DNA of 64,000 nt, taken from assembly GCF_001006785.1 (NCBI RefSeq), contig NZ_CDHO01000003.1, positions 434,001 through 498,000 on the forward strand, in the 5' to 3' direction. Every line of letters starts with the position of its first letter. Position 1 is the first letter of the stretch. Below are positions 1 to 9,412 of this stretch, piece after piece. This DNA is from Hyphomicrobium_B sp001006785 (GTDB lineage Bacteria > Pseudomonadota > Alphaproteobacteria > Rhizobiales > Hyphomicrobiaceae). A program made the translations under genes and the position numbers. The notes under the pieces were generated by a model that did not search any database, was not told the origin of the DNA, and worked only from the letters and a program-made list of their open reading frames with translations.

Positions 1-1
1 C

Positions 2-754
2 ACCGAAGACCCCTACCTCTCGGGCAGCGGCGCAATGAATTCCGGCGAAGTCGCCTCGCGCCTCGGACTTCCGGGCATCTCGAAGATCGCCGAGACGATC
101 ACCCTGGAACGCGATGTGCGCATCGTCGAAATGACCGGCGGCCGCTATCACGCCGCGACGATCAGCTGCCAGGAAAGCCTCGACGTCGTGAAGGCCGCGA
201 AGGCGAAAAAGCTGCCCGTCACGTGCGGCGTCTCGATCAATCACTTGACGCTCAACGAAAACGACATCGGCCCGTATCGCACCTTCTTCAAGGTCCGCCC
301 GCCGCTCCGCCGCGAAGAAGACCGCGCGGCGATGGTGCAAGGGCTCGCAAACGGCGACATCGACGTGATCGTGTCGAGCCACGATCCGCAGGACGCCGAC
401 ACCAAGCGGCGACCCTTCGCGGAAGCGGCCGACGGCGCCGTCGGACTTGAAACACTGCTCTCGGCGGCCTTGCGTCTGGTGCATTCCGGCGACGTCACGC
501 TTCCCGCGATGCTGAAGGCGCTGACCATCAATCCGGCGCGTCTGCTCGGGCTGCACAGCGGCCGTCTTGCAAAGGGCGCGATCGCCGATCTCGTGCTGTT
601 CGATCCCGGCGAGCCCTGGGTCGTCAACAAGGACTTGCTGCGCTCGCGCTCCAAGAACACGCCCTTCGACGAGGCCAAGATGCAAGGTCGCGTGCTCAGA
701 ACGGTTGTTGCCGGAGAAACCGTCTACGAATACGCTGGCGTCGAACGCACCTGA
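2..754 (+). CDS. pyrC: dihydroorotase, C-terminal part (cut by left window edge)
   Basis: Catalyses ring closure of N-carbamoyl-aspartate to dihydroorotate in cytosolic pyrimidine synthesis. The frame is already open at base 2, so the true start lies to the left. The visible 250 residues carry family signatures: a glycine-rich segment followed by GEVASRLGLPG, the CGVSINHLTL strand, KVRPPLR, and the SSHDPQD segment with the metal-site aspartate region. The tail ends in the typical amidohydrolase barrel closure (ADLVLFDP). It resembles the long class I dihydroorotases often found behind pyrB, so pyrB may lie just upstream (inference). plsY follows 34 bp downstream on the same strand. Confidence 0.93.
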   Translation, partial: TEDPYLSGSGAMNSGEVASRLGLPGISKIAETITLERDVRIVEMTGGRYHAATISCQESLDVVKAAKAKKLPVTCGVSINHLTLNENDIGPYRTFFKVRPPLRREEDRAAMVQGLANGDIDVIVSSHDPQDADTKRRPFAEAADGAVGLETLLSAALRLVHSGDVTLPAMLKALTINPARLLGLHSGRLAKGAIADLVLFDPGEPWVVNKDLLRSRSKNTPFDEAKMQGRVLRTVVAGETVYEYAGVERT

Positions 755-788
755 GCCTTTCGGCAATTCAACGGAATTCGCTTCGAAC

Positions 789-1391
789 ATGGACCCCTCG
801 TCCCTCCCCACGCTGCTGCTCGCATTCGGCGTCGGATACGCTTTGGGCTCCATCCCATTCGGACTGCTGCTGACGCGTCTTGCTGGCCTCGGCGACGTTC
901 GCCAGATCGGATCGGGAAATATCGGCGCGACCAACGTGCTGCGCACAGGGCGCAAAGGTCTCGCTGCCGCGACGCTCCTTCTCGATGCTGCCAAAGGCGC
1001 AGCCGCAGTGCTGATCGCGCACGCCGCGTTCGGACCGACAGCCGCGACCGTCGCGGGCTTCGGAGCGCTGCTCGGACATATCTTTCCGGTCTGGCTGAAA
1101 TTCAAAGGCGGAAAGGGCGTCGCGACGTTCCTTGGCGTGATGGCCGCGCTGGCCTGGCACCTGGCGGCGGTCTTTGCGATCGTCTGGCTGGCCGTCGCGG
1201 CGACCACGCGAATTTCATCGCTTTCGGCCCTCGTCGCGACCTTCGCCGTTCCGGTCGCGGCGTTCCTGATGGGCTACGAGCAAATTGCTATTGCGGCCGC
1301 GCTGATGGGCACGATCATCCTGGTCAAGCACCGCGCAAACATCCGCAGGCTTCTGGCGGGCGAGGAGCCGAAGATCGGTGCCAAAGCCTGA
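789..1391 (+). CDS. plsY: glycerol-3-phosphate acyltransferase PlsY
   Basis: Transfers the acyl group of acyl-phosphate to glycerol-3-phosphate, the first step of phospholipid synthesis, in the inner membrane. The 200-residue product has the usual family length and about five hydrophobic segments. Three conserved cytoplasmic motifs are visible: GSIPFG near residue 20, SGNIGATNVLR near 43-53, and KFKGGKGVAT near 100-109. The frame is open further upstream, but the ATG at 789 gives the standard N-terminus ahead of the first membrane segment. The 3' end overlaps dprA by 14 bp, which suggests translational coupling. Confidence 0.96.
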   Translation: MDPSSLPTLLLAFGVGYALGSIPFGLLLTRLAGLGDVRQIGSGNIGATNVLRTGRKGLAAATLLLDAAKGAAAVLIAHAAFGPTAATVAGFGALLGHIFPVWLKFKGGKGVATFLGVMAALAWHLAAVFAIVWLAVAATTRISSLSALVATFAVPVAAFLMGYEQIAIAAALMGTIILVKHRANIRRLLAGEEPKIGAKA

Positions 1392-2586
1392 GCAATCCGA
1401 GCTTTTCAGTCCCGCACCCTTGCCGATAGCAGCGCTTTCGGACGCCGAACGGCTCGCCTGTTTGCGCTTGATCCGCTCCGAGAACGTCGGGCCAGTTACG
1501 TTTCGCGAACTGATCAATCATTTCGGCGGCGCCCAGAACGCGCTTGACGCATTGCCAGAGTTATCGCGGCGCGGCGGCTTCGGCCGTCCCGTTCGCGTTT
1601 GCCCGGCGCCCGACGCCGAGCGAGAACTCGAAAACGCCCGCCGCTGCGGCGCTATTTCCTTGTTCACGATCGAGCCGGGCTACCCTGCCATGCTCGCGCG
1701 CATCGATGCGCCGCCGCCGATGCTCTACGTAAAAGGCCGCCTCGAGCTTTTGAATAAGCCGGCCGTCGCGATCGTCGGATCACGCCAATGCTCGGCCGCG
1801 GGAACACAACTCGCCCAGCGCTTCGGGCATGACTTGGGAAAGTCCGGCCTCGTCGTGGTATCCGGCCTCGCACGCGGCATCGACCGCGCCGCGCACGAGG
1901 CTTCGCTCGCGTCCGGCACGATCGCCGTCCTTGCTGGCGGACTGGATTGGATCTACCCGCGCGAACACGCCGACCTGCAACGCGTCATCGGCGAACAGGG
2001 GTGCCTTCTCACAGACCGCCCTCCTGGCTTCAATCCGCGCGAAAAGGATTTCCCAAGACGTAACCGCTTCATCGCTGGGCTCTCTTATGGCGTCGTCATC
2101 GTCGAGGCGGCGTTGCGCTCCGGAACCCTGACGACAGCCCGCTACGCCAACGATCTCGGTCGCGAAGTATTTGCTGTGCCGGGTCACCCGCTCGACCCGC
2201 GCGCGGAAGGCACCAATCGCCTGATCAAACAGGGTGCCACCCTCGTCACCGACGCCGAAGACGTCATTGAAACGCTGCAACCGATTATCGGCCGCCAAGC
2301 ATTTCGCGAGGCTGTTGATGAAACGGACTTCGCATCGGCGTCAGAAACGCCCCGCACGTCGCTGCAACCAATTTCGCCGACCGTCGCCGTGCGCCGTCAA
2401 CCGGACGGACCAGAAGACATAAGCGCCGTCCTCGAAGCCCTAAGTCCCGCGCCTATCGCGATCGATGTCATCGCACGCAGCACCGGGCTCACCATTCAGA
2501 GCGTCCAGATAGCGCTTTTGGAACTCGATCTGGCAGGTCGCGTCGAACGTCACGGACTTAGCCTCGTGTCGTTGAAAGCCCCCTGA
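1378..2586 (+). CDS. dprA: DNA processing protein DprA
   Basis: Binds incoming single-stranded DNA and loads RecA during natural transformation and recombination. The 402-residue product has an N-terminal SAM-like segment, then the Rossmann-type DprA domain with IVGSR (about residue 125), SGLARGID and the GGLDWIYP strand, and a C-terminal winged-helix domain (about 340-400). The GTG start at 1378 lies inside the end of plsY and is preceded by GAGGAG at a spacing of about 10 bases. The gene order pyrC-plsY-dprA-topA is common in alphaproteobacteria. No other competence gene is visible. Confidence 0.95.
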   Translation: MPKPEQSELFSPAPLPIAALSDAERLACLRLIRSENVGPVTFRELINHFGGAQNALDALPELSRRGGFGRPVRVCPAPDAERELENARRCGAISLFTIEPGYPAMLARIDAPPPMLYVKGRLELLNKPAVAIVGSRQCSAAGTQLAQRFGHDLGKSGLVVVSGLARGIDRAAHEASLASGTIAVLAGGLDWIYPREHADLQRVIGEQGCLLTDRPPGFNPREKDFPRRNRFIAGLSYGVVIVEAALRSGTLTTARYANDLGREVFAVPGHPLDPRAEGTNRLIKQGATLVTDAEDVIETLQPIIGRQAFREAVDETDFASASETPRTSLQPISPTVAVRRQPDGPEDISAVLEALSPAPIAIDVIARSTGLTIQSVQIALLELDLAGRVERHGLSLVSLKAP

Positions 2587-2620
2587 CCGAACTCTTCGGC
2601 GAAATTTATCGTTAAGAAAT

Positions 2621-2800
2621 TTAGCCCTTCAGCGATTCCGCAATCGCTTCTTCCCGGGACTGCGCGATCAACGCCGGAAGCTTCTCGCAACGTTCGCGTT
2701 CGGCGAGCGTCTTGAGTTCGCTCAGGAGATCTGCAAGGTATTCAAGGCGCTCACGCCTTTCCAGGTCGGGCGCTAGAGCGCGCGCTTGAGCCTCGGGCAT
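2621..2800 (-). CDS. small hypothetical protein, about 59 residues
   Basis: A short leucine-, glutamate- and arginine-rich protein, mostly predicted helix (LERRERLEYLADLLSELKTL, then SREEAIAESLKG). I do not recognise a named family. GAGG lies 8 bases before the ATG at 2800; a second ATG two codons earlier is too close to this ribosome site. It is convergent with dprA and divergent from topA. The amphipathic helical pattern and the ribosome site make it more likely than not a real gene. Confidence 0.5.
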   Translation of the reverse strand: MPEAQARALAPDLERRERLEYLADLLSELKTLAERERCEKLPALIAQSREEAIAESLKG

Positions 2801-2910
2801 TCCCATTTCCTCACGTTGAGCATCGTCAGCGTAATGAACGTGTGTTATCTCATTCTTCCTTAGGTTGCAACACGCAAGTTAAATTATCTCTGGTAGCATC
2901 CGTGCGGTAT

Positions 2911-2939
2911 TTGACACCGCTGCGGCGATCAACCATGTT
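2911..2939 (+). promoter_or_regulatory. putative sigma-70 promoter of topA
   Basis: A perfect -35 TTGACA (2911-2916), a 17-bp spacer and a weak -10 CATGTT (2934-2939). This would start transcription near 2946, about 80 bases before topA. Confidence 0.4.
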
Positions 2940-3024
2940 CCCCGCCCGCCGCATGGACACCGATGTAAGCGGCAGATTCTCGACCTGGCTCTGAGGCCAG
3001 GCGGGCCAGGAGCGAAAACACCAC

Positions 3025-5787
3025 ATGAACGTCGTTATCGTCGAATCCGCCGCTAAGGCCAAGACGATCAACAAGTATTTGGGGTCTGGCTACAAAGTCA
3101 TTGCGTCTTACGGGCACGTCCGTGACCTTCCTGCGAAGGATGGCTCGGTGGAGCCGGACCACGATTTCGCGATGCAGTGGGAAGTCGACAGCAAGTCCCA
3201 GAAGATCATGCGCGAGATCGCCGACGCGCTCAAGAACGCCGACAAGCTGATCCTCGCGACCGACCCTGATCGCGAAGGCGAGGCGATCTCCTGGCACATC
3301 CTGGAGATCCTCAATAATAAGAAGGCGCTGAAGAAGGGCACCGAAGTCGAACGCGTCGCCTTCAACGCCATCACCAAGCAGTCGATCCTCGCCGCGCTGA
3401 AAGAGCCGCGCAAGATCGACGAACCGCTCGTCGAAGCATACCTCGCCCGTCGCGCGCTCGATTATCTCGTCGGCTTCACGCTCTCGCCGGTTCTCTGGCG
3501 CAAGCTGCCGGGCGCGCGCTCGGCCGGCCGCGTGCAGTCGGTGGCGCTCCGTCTCGTCTGCGATCGCGAAGCCGAGATCGAAGCCTTCAAGACCGACGAA
3601 TACTGGACGATCGAAGCACTGCTGACGACGAGCAAAGGCGAAGACGTCAAGACGCGCCTCGTTGCCATTGAGGGCACCGCGCTCAAAAAGCTCGACATCA
3701 AGGATGAGGCATCCGCGACCGCGATCAAAGCCGCCCTTGAAGGCCGCGATTTCCGCGTCGCGTCGATCGAGAAGAAGGCGGCAAAGCGCAACCCCTATCC
3801 GCCGTTCACGACCTCGACCCTGCAGATGGACGCGTCACGCAAGCTCGGCTTCTCGGCCAAGCAGACGATGCAGATCGCGCAGCGTCTTTATGAAGGCGTC
3901 GACATCGGCGGCGAGACGGTCGGCCTCATTACTTATATGCGAACCGACGGCGTTCAGATCGTCCCTGAAGCCGTGAGCCAGATCCGCGACGTCATCTCGG
4001 CCGAATACGGCAAGCAGTACACGCCGTTCGCGCGCGAATACAAAACGAAGGCGAAAAACGCGCAGGAAGCGCACGAAGCCATTCGTCCGACCGATCCGCG
4101 CCGCAAACCCGATCAGGTTCGCAAGTACCTCGAAAAGGATCAGGCGGCGCTTTACGACCTGATCTGGAAGCGCGCGATCGCGAGCCAAATGGCCCCCGCC
4201 GACATGGAACAAACCGCCGTCGAGATCGAGGCCAAAGGCAGCGACGGCAAGAATTACGGCCTGCGCGCCAACGGCTCGGTGCTCCTGTTCGACGGCTTCC
4301 TCAAGGTCTACGAGGAAGGCCGCGACGACCGCTTCCGCTACATCGAGAAGGGTAAGGACGATCCGGAAGGCGAAGACGAGGATCGCCGCCTGCCGGCGCT
4401 CGCCCAGGGCGATCATCTGAAAGACAAGGAAATCAGCGCGGACCAGCACTTCACGCAGCCACCCCCGCGCTTTTCCGAAGCGACGCTCGTCAAGCGCATG
4501 GAAGAACTCGGCATCGGCCGGCCTTCCACCTATGCCTCAACGATGGCCGTGCTCGTCGACCGCGACTATGTCCGCATCGAGAAGAAGCGCCTCGTTCCTG
4601 AGGACAAGGGCCGCCTCGTCATCGCGTTCCTCGAAAGCTTCTTCAAGCGCTACGTCGAATACGACTTCACGGCGGAGCTGGAAGAAAAGCTCGACCTCAT
4701 CTCCAACAACGAGCTGGCCTATAAAGAAGTGCTGCGCGATTTCTGGCGGCAGTTCATCGCCTCTGTCGGCGAGATCAAGGATCTGCGCGTCGGCGACGTT
4801 CTCGAAGCCCTGAATGAAATGCTCGGGCCGCACGTCTTCCCCGACAAGGGCGACGGCAGCGATCCGCGCCTGTGCCCGAAGTGCAATCAGGGACGCCTCA
4901 GCCTCAAGATTTCAGGCAAATACGGCGCCTTCATCGGCTGCGGCAACTATCCCGAATGCAACTACACGCGCCAGCTTTCTCAGAGCGCCAACAATGGCGA
5001 GGCGGCGCTCGACGGCAAGGTGCTCGGATATAACGACGATGGCATCGCCGTCACGCTGCGCACCGGCCGCTTCGGTCCCTACATCCAGCTCGGCGAAGCC
5101 GCAGGCGACGAAAAGCCGAAACGCTCGAGCATTCCCAAGGGCATCGACGCGGCGACGCTCGACTTCGAAAAGGCGATGCAGCTTCTCTCGCTGCCGCGCG
5201 ACGTCGGTGTGCATCCGACCGAAGGCGGCATGATCACCGCGAGCCTTGGCCGCTTCGGGCCGTTCATCCTGCACGAGCACGACGGTGCGAAAACCTACGT
5301 CAATCTCGGCAACGTCGAAGACGTGTTCACGATCGGCATCAATCACGCCGTGACTCTGCTTGCCGAAAAGCGCGCGGGCGGCGGCAAGAGCCGCTTCCAG
5401 CGGAATGCTCCCAAGGTTCTGAAAGACCTCGGCGCGCATCCGAGCGAAGGCGGCCCCGTGCAGGTGCTCGAAGGCCGCTACGGTCCTTACGTCACGCACA
5501 ATAAGGTCAACGCCACCGTACCTCGCGGCAAGGACCCTTCTGCGCTGACGATGGATGAAGCCGTGGCACTCATCGCCGAACGCATCGCTAACGGCGGCGG
5601 CAAGAAATCGAAAGCATCGCGTTCGTCCGCCAAGCCGAAAGCCGCGAAGGCTGCAAAGCCCGCAAAGAACGAAGCAGCACCCGCCGCAAAACGGACTGCC
5701 AAACCGGCAGCGGCGAAGAAAGCGGCTCCCGCCAAGAAGTCAGCAGCCAAACCCGCCGCTAAAAAACTCGCAAAGGCCAAAGCCTGA
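3025..5787 (+). CDS. topA: DNA topoisomerase I
   Basis: Relaxes negatively supercoiled DNA by a single-strand break through a 5'-phosphotyrosine. The 920-residue product has an N-terminal Toprim domain (VESAAKAKTI, acidic TDPDREGEA near residue 79), the type IA core with the active-site tyrosine in GLITYMRTDG (Tyr304), a C-terminal zinc-ribbon module with two CxxC/CxxxxxC pairs near 620-650, repeated RFGPxI units, and a Lys/Ala/Pro-rich basic tail (about 860-920). The ATG at 3025 follows AGGAG at about 12 bases. The stop overlaps the proposed rnr start. Confidence 0.98.
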   Translation: MNVVIVESAAKAKTINKYLGSGYKVIASYGHVRDLPAKDGSVEPDHDFAMQWEVDSKSQKIMREIADALKNADKLILATDPDREGEAISWHILEILNNKKALKKGTEVERVAFNAITKQSILAALKEPRKIDEPLVEAYLARRALDYLVGFTLSPVLWRKLPGARSAGRVQSVALRLVCDREAEIEAFKTDEYWTIEALLTTSKGEDVKTRLVAIEGTALKKLDIKDEASATAIKAALEGRDFRVASIEKKAAKRNPYPPFTTSTLQMDASRKLGFSAKQTMQIAQRLYEGVDIGGETVGLITYMRTDGVQIVPEAVSQIRDVISAEYGKQYTPFAREYKTKAKNAQEAHEAIRPTDPRRKPDQVRKYLEKDQAALYDLIWKRAIASQMAPADMEQTAVEIEAKGSDGKNYGLRANGSVLLFDGFLKVYEEGRDDRFRYIEKGKDDPEGEDEDRRLPALAQGDHLKDKEISADQHFTQPPPRFSEATLVKRMEELGIGRPSTYASTMAVLVDRDYVRIEKKRLVPEDKGRLVIAFLESFFKRYVEYDFTAELEEKLDLISNNELAYKEVLRDFWRQFIASVGEIKDLRVGDVLEALNEMLGPHVFPDKGDGSDPRLCPKCNQGRLSLKISGKYGAFIGCGNYPECNYTRQLSQSANNGEAALDGKVLGYNDDGIAVTLRTGRFGPYIQLGEAAGDEKPKRSSIPKGIDAATLDFEKAMQLLSLPRDVGVHPTEGGMITASLGRFGPFILHEHDGAKTYVNLGNVEDVFTIGINHAVTLLAEKRAGGGKSRFQRNAPKVLKDLGAHPSEGGPVQVLEGRYGPYVTHNKVNATVPRGKDPSALTMDEAVALIAERIANGGGKKSKASRSSAKPKAAKAAKPAKNEAAPAAKRTAKPAAAKKAAPAKKSAAKPAAKKLAKAKA

Positions 5788-8087
5788 AGCAGAAGCTACG
5801 AGGGAAGACACCGCGCGGCAAACCGCAGGGCGCAGCGCGCGTTGCCACCGATCGCGGTCTGCCGAGCAAAGAACAGATCCTCGAATTTCTGAACTCTGCG
5901 CAAGGCAAAGCAGGCAAGCGCGAGATCGCGCGCGCATTCGGCGTCTCGGGCGGCGCGCGCATCGCGCTGAAACGCATCCTCGCCGAGATGGCCGCCGACG
6001 GCACGCTCACCGGCGACAAGAAGCACCTCAAGGAAAAGGGCAAGCTTCCGCCCGTCACGACGCTCGAAGTCACCGGCCGTGACGACGACGGCGATCTGAT
6101 CGCCAAGCCATTGCAATGGGACGAAGACGAGGGCAAGCGCCCCACCGTGCGCCTGTCGCTTTCGGCGCGTTCCGCAGATAGCGAGATTGGCATCGGCGAC
6201 CGCGTTCTGGCGAAGCTCACCAGACTCCCTCGCGGAACCGGAAGCGGCGCGATCTATGAAGCGACGCCGATCAAAAAACTGCCGAAAGAGAAACGCCGCC
6301 TGCTCGGCGTCTTCCGCGCGTCGAAGCGTGGCGGCGGAACGATCGAGCCGATCGACCGCAAGGAGCTGAAAAGCTGGCCGATACTGCCCGACGACATGGG
6401 CGAAGCCAGCGACGGCGATCTTGTGCGCTTCGAACTCGTCCGGCGCGGCCGCTTTGCGACGCCGCGTGCGGAAATCGTCGAAAGCCTCGGCAATCCCGAC
6501 GACCAGCGCCAGATTTCCCTGATCGCCATCCACGCGCACGGCATTCCGGAGGACTTTCCGGAAAGCGTGCTGAAGGAATGCGAAACGCTTTCCGCCCCGA
6601 CGATGGATCGCCGCGAAGACCTGCGCGCAGTCCCGCTTCTGACGATCGATCCTGTCGATGCGCGCGACCATGACGACGCCGTGCATGCCGAGTTCGACAG
6701 CGATCCGAAGAACGAGGGCGGCTTTATCGTGACCGTCGCAATCGCCGACGTCGCGCATTACATCCGCCCCGGCTCGAAAATCGATCGCGAAGCGCAACTG
6801 CGCGGCAACTCGGTCTACTTTCCGGATCGCGTCGTGCCGATGTTGCCGGAAAAGATTTCGAACGACCTCTGCTCACTGCGCGAAGGCGAAGAGCGCGCCT
6901 GCCTCGCCGTGCATCTTGTATTCGATCGTCACGGCGAGAAGCGTCGCCACAAGTTCGTTCGCGCGATGATGCGCTCGGCTGCCAAACTCTCTTATCAGGA
7001 AGCGCAGGCGGCGATCGACGGGCAGCCTTCGGAAAAATGCGAACCGCTGATGGAGCGCGCTCTGAAGCCGCTCTGGGCTGCGTATCGCGCCGTTGCCATC
7101 GCACGCGACAAGCGCGGGCCTCTCGATCTCGATCTACCGGAGCGCCGGATTGTTCTCGATGACAAAGGCCGCGTCGCACGCGTTGTCACGCCGGAACGTC
7201 TCGACGCACATCGCCTCATCGAAGAATTCATGATCCAGGCGAACGTCGCGGCCGCCGAGACGCTCGAAGAAAAGCGCTTGCCGCTCGTCTATCGCGTGCA
7301 CGATGCGCCGAGCGCCGAGAAGCTGAAAGGCCTGCGCGACTTCCTCGAAACGCTCGACATGAAGGTTCCGCACGCGGGCGCGCTTCGGCCCGAAGCCTTC
7401 AACAAAGTTCTCGAACAGGCGAAAAACCTGCCGGTTCCCGATCTCATCAGCGAGGTGATCCTGCGTTCGCAATCGCAGGCGGAATACACGCCGAAGAACA
7501 TCGGACACTTCGGCCTGAACCTCGTGCGCTACGCGCACTTCACGTCACCTATCCGCCGTTACGCCGACCTCATCGTGCACCGCGCGCTGATCCGCGCGTT
7601 GGACCTCGGCCCCGACGGACTGACGGACGAAGAAATCCCGCACCTCGCGAGCGTCGCCAAGGCGATCTCCGACACGGAACGGCGCGCCATGTCGGCCGAG
7701 CGCGAAACGACCGACCGTCTCGTCGCCGCTCACCTCGCCGATCGCATCGGCGCAACGTTCCCAGCGCGCATCGCGGGCGTGACGCGCTCCGGCCTGTTCG
7801 TGCGCCTGAAAGACACCGGCGCGGACGGATACATCCCCATCTCGAGCCTCGGCGACGATTATTATCACCACATTGAAGCCTCCCACGCGCTGGTGGGCGC
7901 GCGCACGGGCGCCGGCTATCGCCTCGGAGACACGGTCGAAGTGCGGTTACTGGAAGCCATCCCGTCCGCCGGAGCACTGCGATTTGAAATGCTGACGCCC
8001 GCCTCGCGCGGGAATTTTGCGGCGCTCAAGGCGGGCGCGCGCGGGGCTCCGAGAAAAAAATTCGGCAAATTCCAGCGTCGTCGATAA
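5784..8087 (+). CDS. rnr: ribonuclease R, probable CTG start overlapping topA stop
   Basis: Processive 3'-5' exoribonuclease that degrades structured RNA. The open frame runs back past the first ATG (5988) and encodes the conserved N-terminal helix-turn-helix region (KREIARAFGV, ALKRIL), so an ATG at 5988 would remove a domain. In frame between the TAA at 5760 and that region there is no ATG, GTG or TTG. The best start is CTG at 5784, which overlaps the topA TGA as CTGA and has AAAGG 7 bases upstream; this gives 767 residues with a basic N-terminus. Then come cold-shock-like domains, the RNB domain with TIDPVDARDHDDA (catalytic aspartates), and a C-terminal S1 domain (GLFVRL) with a basic tail. 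Translational coupling to topA is likely. Confidence 0.9.
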   Translation: MKQKLRGKTPRGKPQGAARVATDRGLPSKEQILEFLNSAQGKAGKREIARAFGVSGGARIALKRILAEMAADGTLTGDKKHLKEKGKLPPVTTLEVTGRDDDGDLIAKPLQWDEDEGKRPTVRLSLSARSADSEIGIGDRVLAKLTRLPRGTGSGAIYEATPIKKLPKEKRRLLGVFRASKRGGGTIEPIDRKELKSWPILPDDMGEASDGDLVRFELVRRGRFATPRAEIVESLGNPDDQRQISLIAIHAHGIPEDFPESVLKECETLSAPTMDRREDLRAVPLLTIDPVDARDHDDAVHAEFDSDPKNEGGFIVTVAIADVAHYIRPGSKIDREAQLRGNSVYFPDRVVPMLPEKISNDLCSLREGEERACLAVHLVFDRHGEKRRHKFVRAMMRSAAKLSYQEAQAAIDGQPSEKCEPLMERALKPLWAAYRAVAIARDKRGPLDLDLPERRIVLDDKGRVARVVTPERLDAHRLIEEFMIQANVAAAETLEEKRLPLVYRVHDAPSAEKLKGLRDFLETLDMKVPHAGALRPEAFNKVLEQAKNLPVPDLISEVILRSQSQAEYTPKNIGHFGLNLVRYAHFTSPIRRYADLIVHRALIRALDLGPDGLTDEEIPHLASVAKAISDTERRAMSAERETTDRLVAAHLADRIGATFPARIAGVTRSGLFVRLKDTGADGYIPISSLGDDYYHHIEASHALVGARTGAGYRLGDTVEVRLLEAIPSAGALRFEMLTPASRGNFAALKAGARGAPRKKFGKFQRRR

Positions 8088-8115
8088 CGTCGCAGAAACC
8101 GCCTACGTATTGACC

Positions 8116-8610
8116 ATGCCGCTTGGACAGCCCATCACCATGAGCATGCATGACTTAAATCAAATGGCAGCACCAGCCGACGATAGCCTGCCGCCTCGTG
8201 ATGTATGGCAATCGTTGAGGCGCGGATGGCGTCAGAAGTGCCCGTGCTGCGGCAACGGCCGCATCTACGGAAAATACCTCAAGGTCAACGACGTATGCTC
8301 GTCGTGCGGCACCGAACTGTTTCATCATCGCGCCGACGATGCGCCGCCCTATTTCGTGATGACGATCACCGGGCACGTCATCGTGGGCGGTATTCTGATG
8401 ACCGAAAAAATGTTCGCGCCGCCTGTGTGGGTCGAGCTTGCAATCTGGCTGCCCGTCACCGTGCTGCTCAGCCTCTGGCTGCTGCCGCGCGTGAAAGGTG
8501 CGCTCATCGGATATCAGTGGGCGCTGCGCATGCACGGCTTCGGCAATCCCGCTTTCGATAACGAAGACCTTTCACGCCTTCCGCCAGCCGAGCCGGAAGC
8601 AGCAAAGTAA
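8116..8610 (+). CDS. DUF983 family membrane protein
   Basis: A protein of about 164 residues with a zinc-ribbon-like motif (CPCCGNGRIY, then CSSCG) followed by two hydrophobic segments (YFVMTITGHVIVGGILM and a second near WLPVTVLLSLWLL). The molecular role is not established. The ATG at 8116 was chosen because upstream residues read as untranslated leader; ATGs at 8140 and 8146 are alternatives. It follows rnr by 28 bp and precedes a NUDIX gene by 18 bp, so the three may be one transcript. Confidence 0.85.
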   Translation: MPLGQPITMSMHDLNQMAAPADDSLPPRDVWQSLRRGWRQKCPCCGNGRIYGKYLKVNDVCSSCGTELFHHRADDAPPYFVMTITGHVIVGGILMTEKMFAPPVWVELAIWLPVTVLLSLWLLPRVKGALIGYQWALRMHGFGNPAFDNEDLSRLPPAEPEAAK

Positions 8611-8628
8611 GCCGAAAGCGATCACGCA

Positions 8629-9336
8629 ATGATCGAGGCGTCGTCATCTCTCGCCGCAGCAGGCCATGTCGAGATTCGCGACGCGGCCTGCGTGGTCGTC
8701 ATCGATGACGCGAGGCCGGACCCGAGGCTGCTGATGGGCCGGCGCCACGCCGATCAGGTCTTTTTGCCCGATAAATGGGTCTTCCCCGGTGGCCGCGTCG
8801 ACGATGCCGACCGTGCGCTCGCCCGTTCGTTCGACACGCCTTACCTGCCGCGCGACCTCGTCGCCGAAATTCGTCCCTTCGCATTGGCAGCCGTGCGCGA
8901 ACTCTACGAGGAAGCCGGAATGCTCATCGGCGCGGAAGCGGCCAGCCATCTGCGGAATGATCTCTGGCCGTCATTCTCGGCTGCAGGCTACGCACCGGCC
9001 CCGGTTCATCTTTCGCCGCTGGCGCGCGCCATAACCCCGCCAGGACGCGTCCGCCGCTACGATACGTGGTTTTTTACTGCCTCACGTTCGAAGATCGCGA
9101 ACGCGCAGTCGACGCCGGACGGCGAATTGCTCGATCTCGATTGGTTTACGCTCGATGAAGCACGCAAGCTCGATCTGCCGAACATCACGCGACTGGTGCT
9201 GGACGACGTTTCGCAGCGGCTGGAATGCGCGAACCGGGGAGATTTCACCGGCTCGGACTTGCCGTTCTACTTCGAGGATGCCTGCGGCTTTCAGCGCACC
9301 TTGGTCTCGTGCACCATGCCGCAGCCTACACCTTGA
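8629..9336 (+). CDS. NUDIX hydrolase
   Basis: Hydrolyses a nucleoside diphosphate linked to another moiety; the substrate cannot be told from sequence. The 235-residue product has the Nudix box split as GGRVDD (about residue 55) and AAVRELYEEAGM (about 86-97), with the REXXEE catalytic glutamates. The unusual spacing between G and REL, with an insert of about 30 residues, matches the long Nudix subgroup found after rnr in alphaproteobacteria. A strong -35 of the rpmG promoter lies inside its last codons. Confidence 0.88.
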   Translation: MIEASSSLAAAGHVEIRDAACVVVIDDARPDPRLLMGRRHADQVFLPDKWVFPGGRVDDADRALARSFDTPYLPRDLVAEIRPFALAAVRELYEEAGMLIGAEAASHLRNDLWPSFSAAGYAPAPVHLSPLARAITPPGRVRRYDTWFFTASRSKIANAQSTPDGELLDLDWFTLDEARKLDLPNITRLVLDDVSQRLECANRGDFTGSDLPFYFEDACGFQRTLVSCTMPQPTP

Positions 9337-9360
9337 CATAGAAAATCCCGCGCGTATGTT
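9333..9360 (+). promoter_or_regulatory. putative sigma-70 promoter of rpmG
   Basis: TTGACA (9333-9338) and TATGTT (9355-9360) with a 16-bp spacer. The predicted start near 9367 lies only about five bases before a terminator-like hairpin. Confidence 0.5.
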
Positions 9361-9371
9361 GCGCGCTCTGC

Positions 9372-9400
9372 GGCTGACCTGGGTCAGCCCTTTTTCTTTC
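9372..9400 (+). terminator. terminator-like hairpin between promoter and rpmG
   Basis: GGCTGACC (9372-9379) pairs with GGTCAGCC (9382-9389), realistically a 6-bp stem with a 6-base loop, followed by CTTTTTCTTT. It may end the NUDIX transcript, or act as an attenuator because the likely rpmG promoter lies upstream of it. Confidence 0.6.
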
Positions 9401-9412
9401 TAAGCGTGAATC

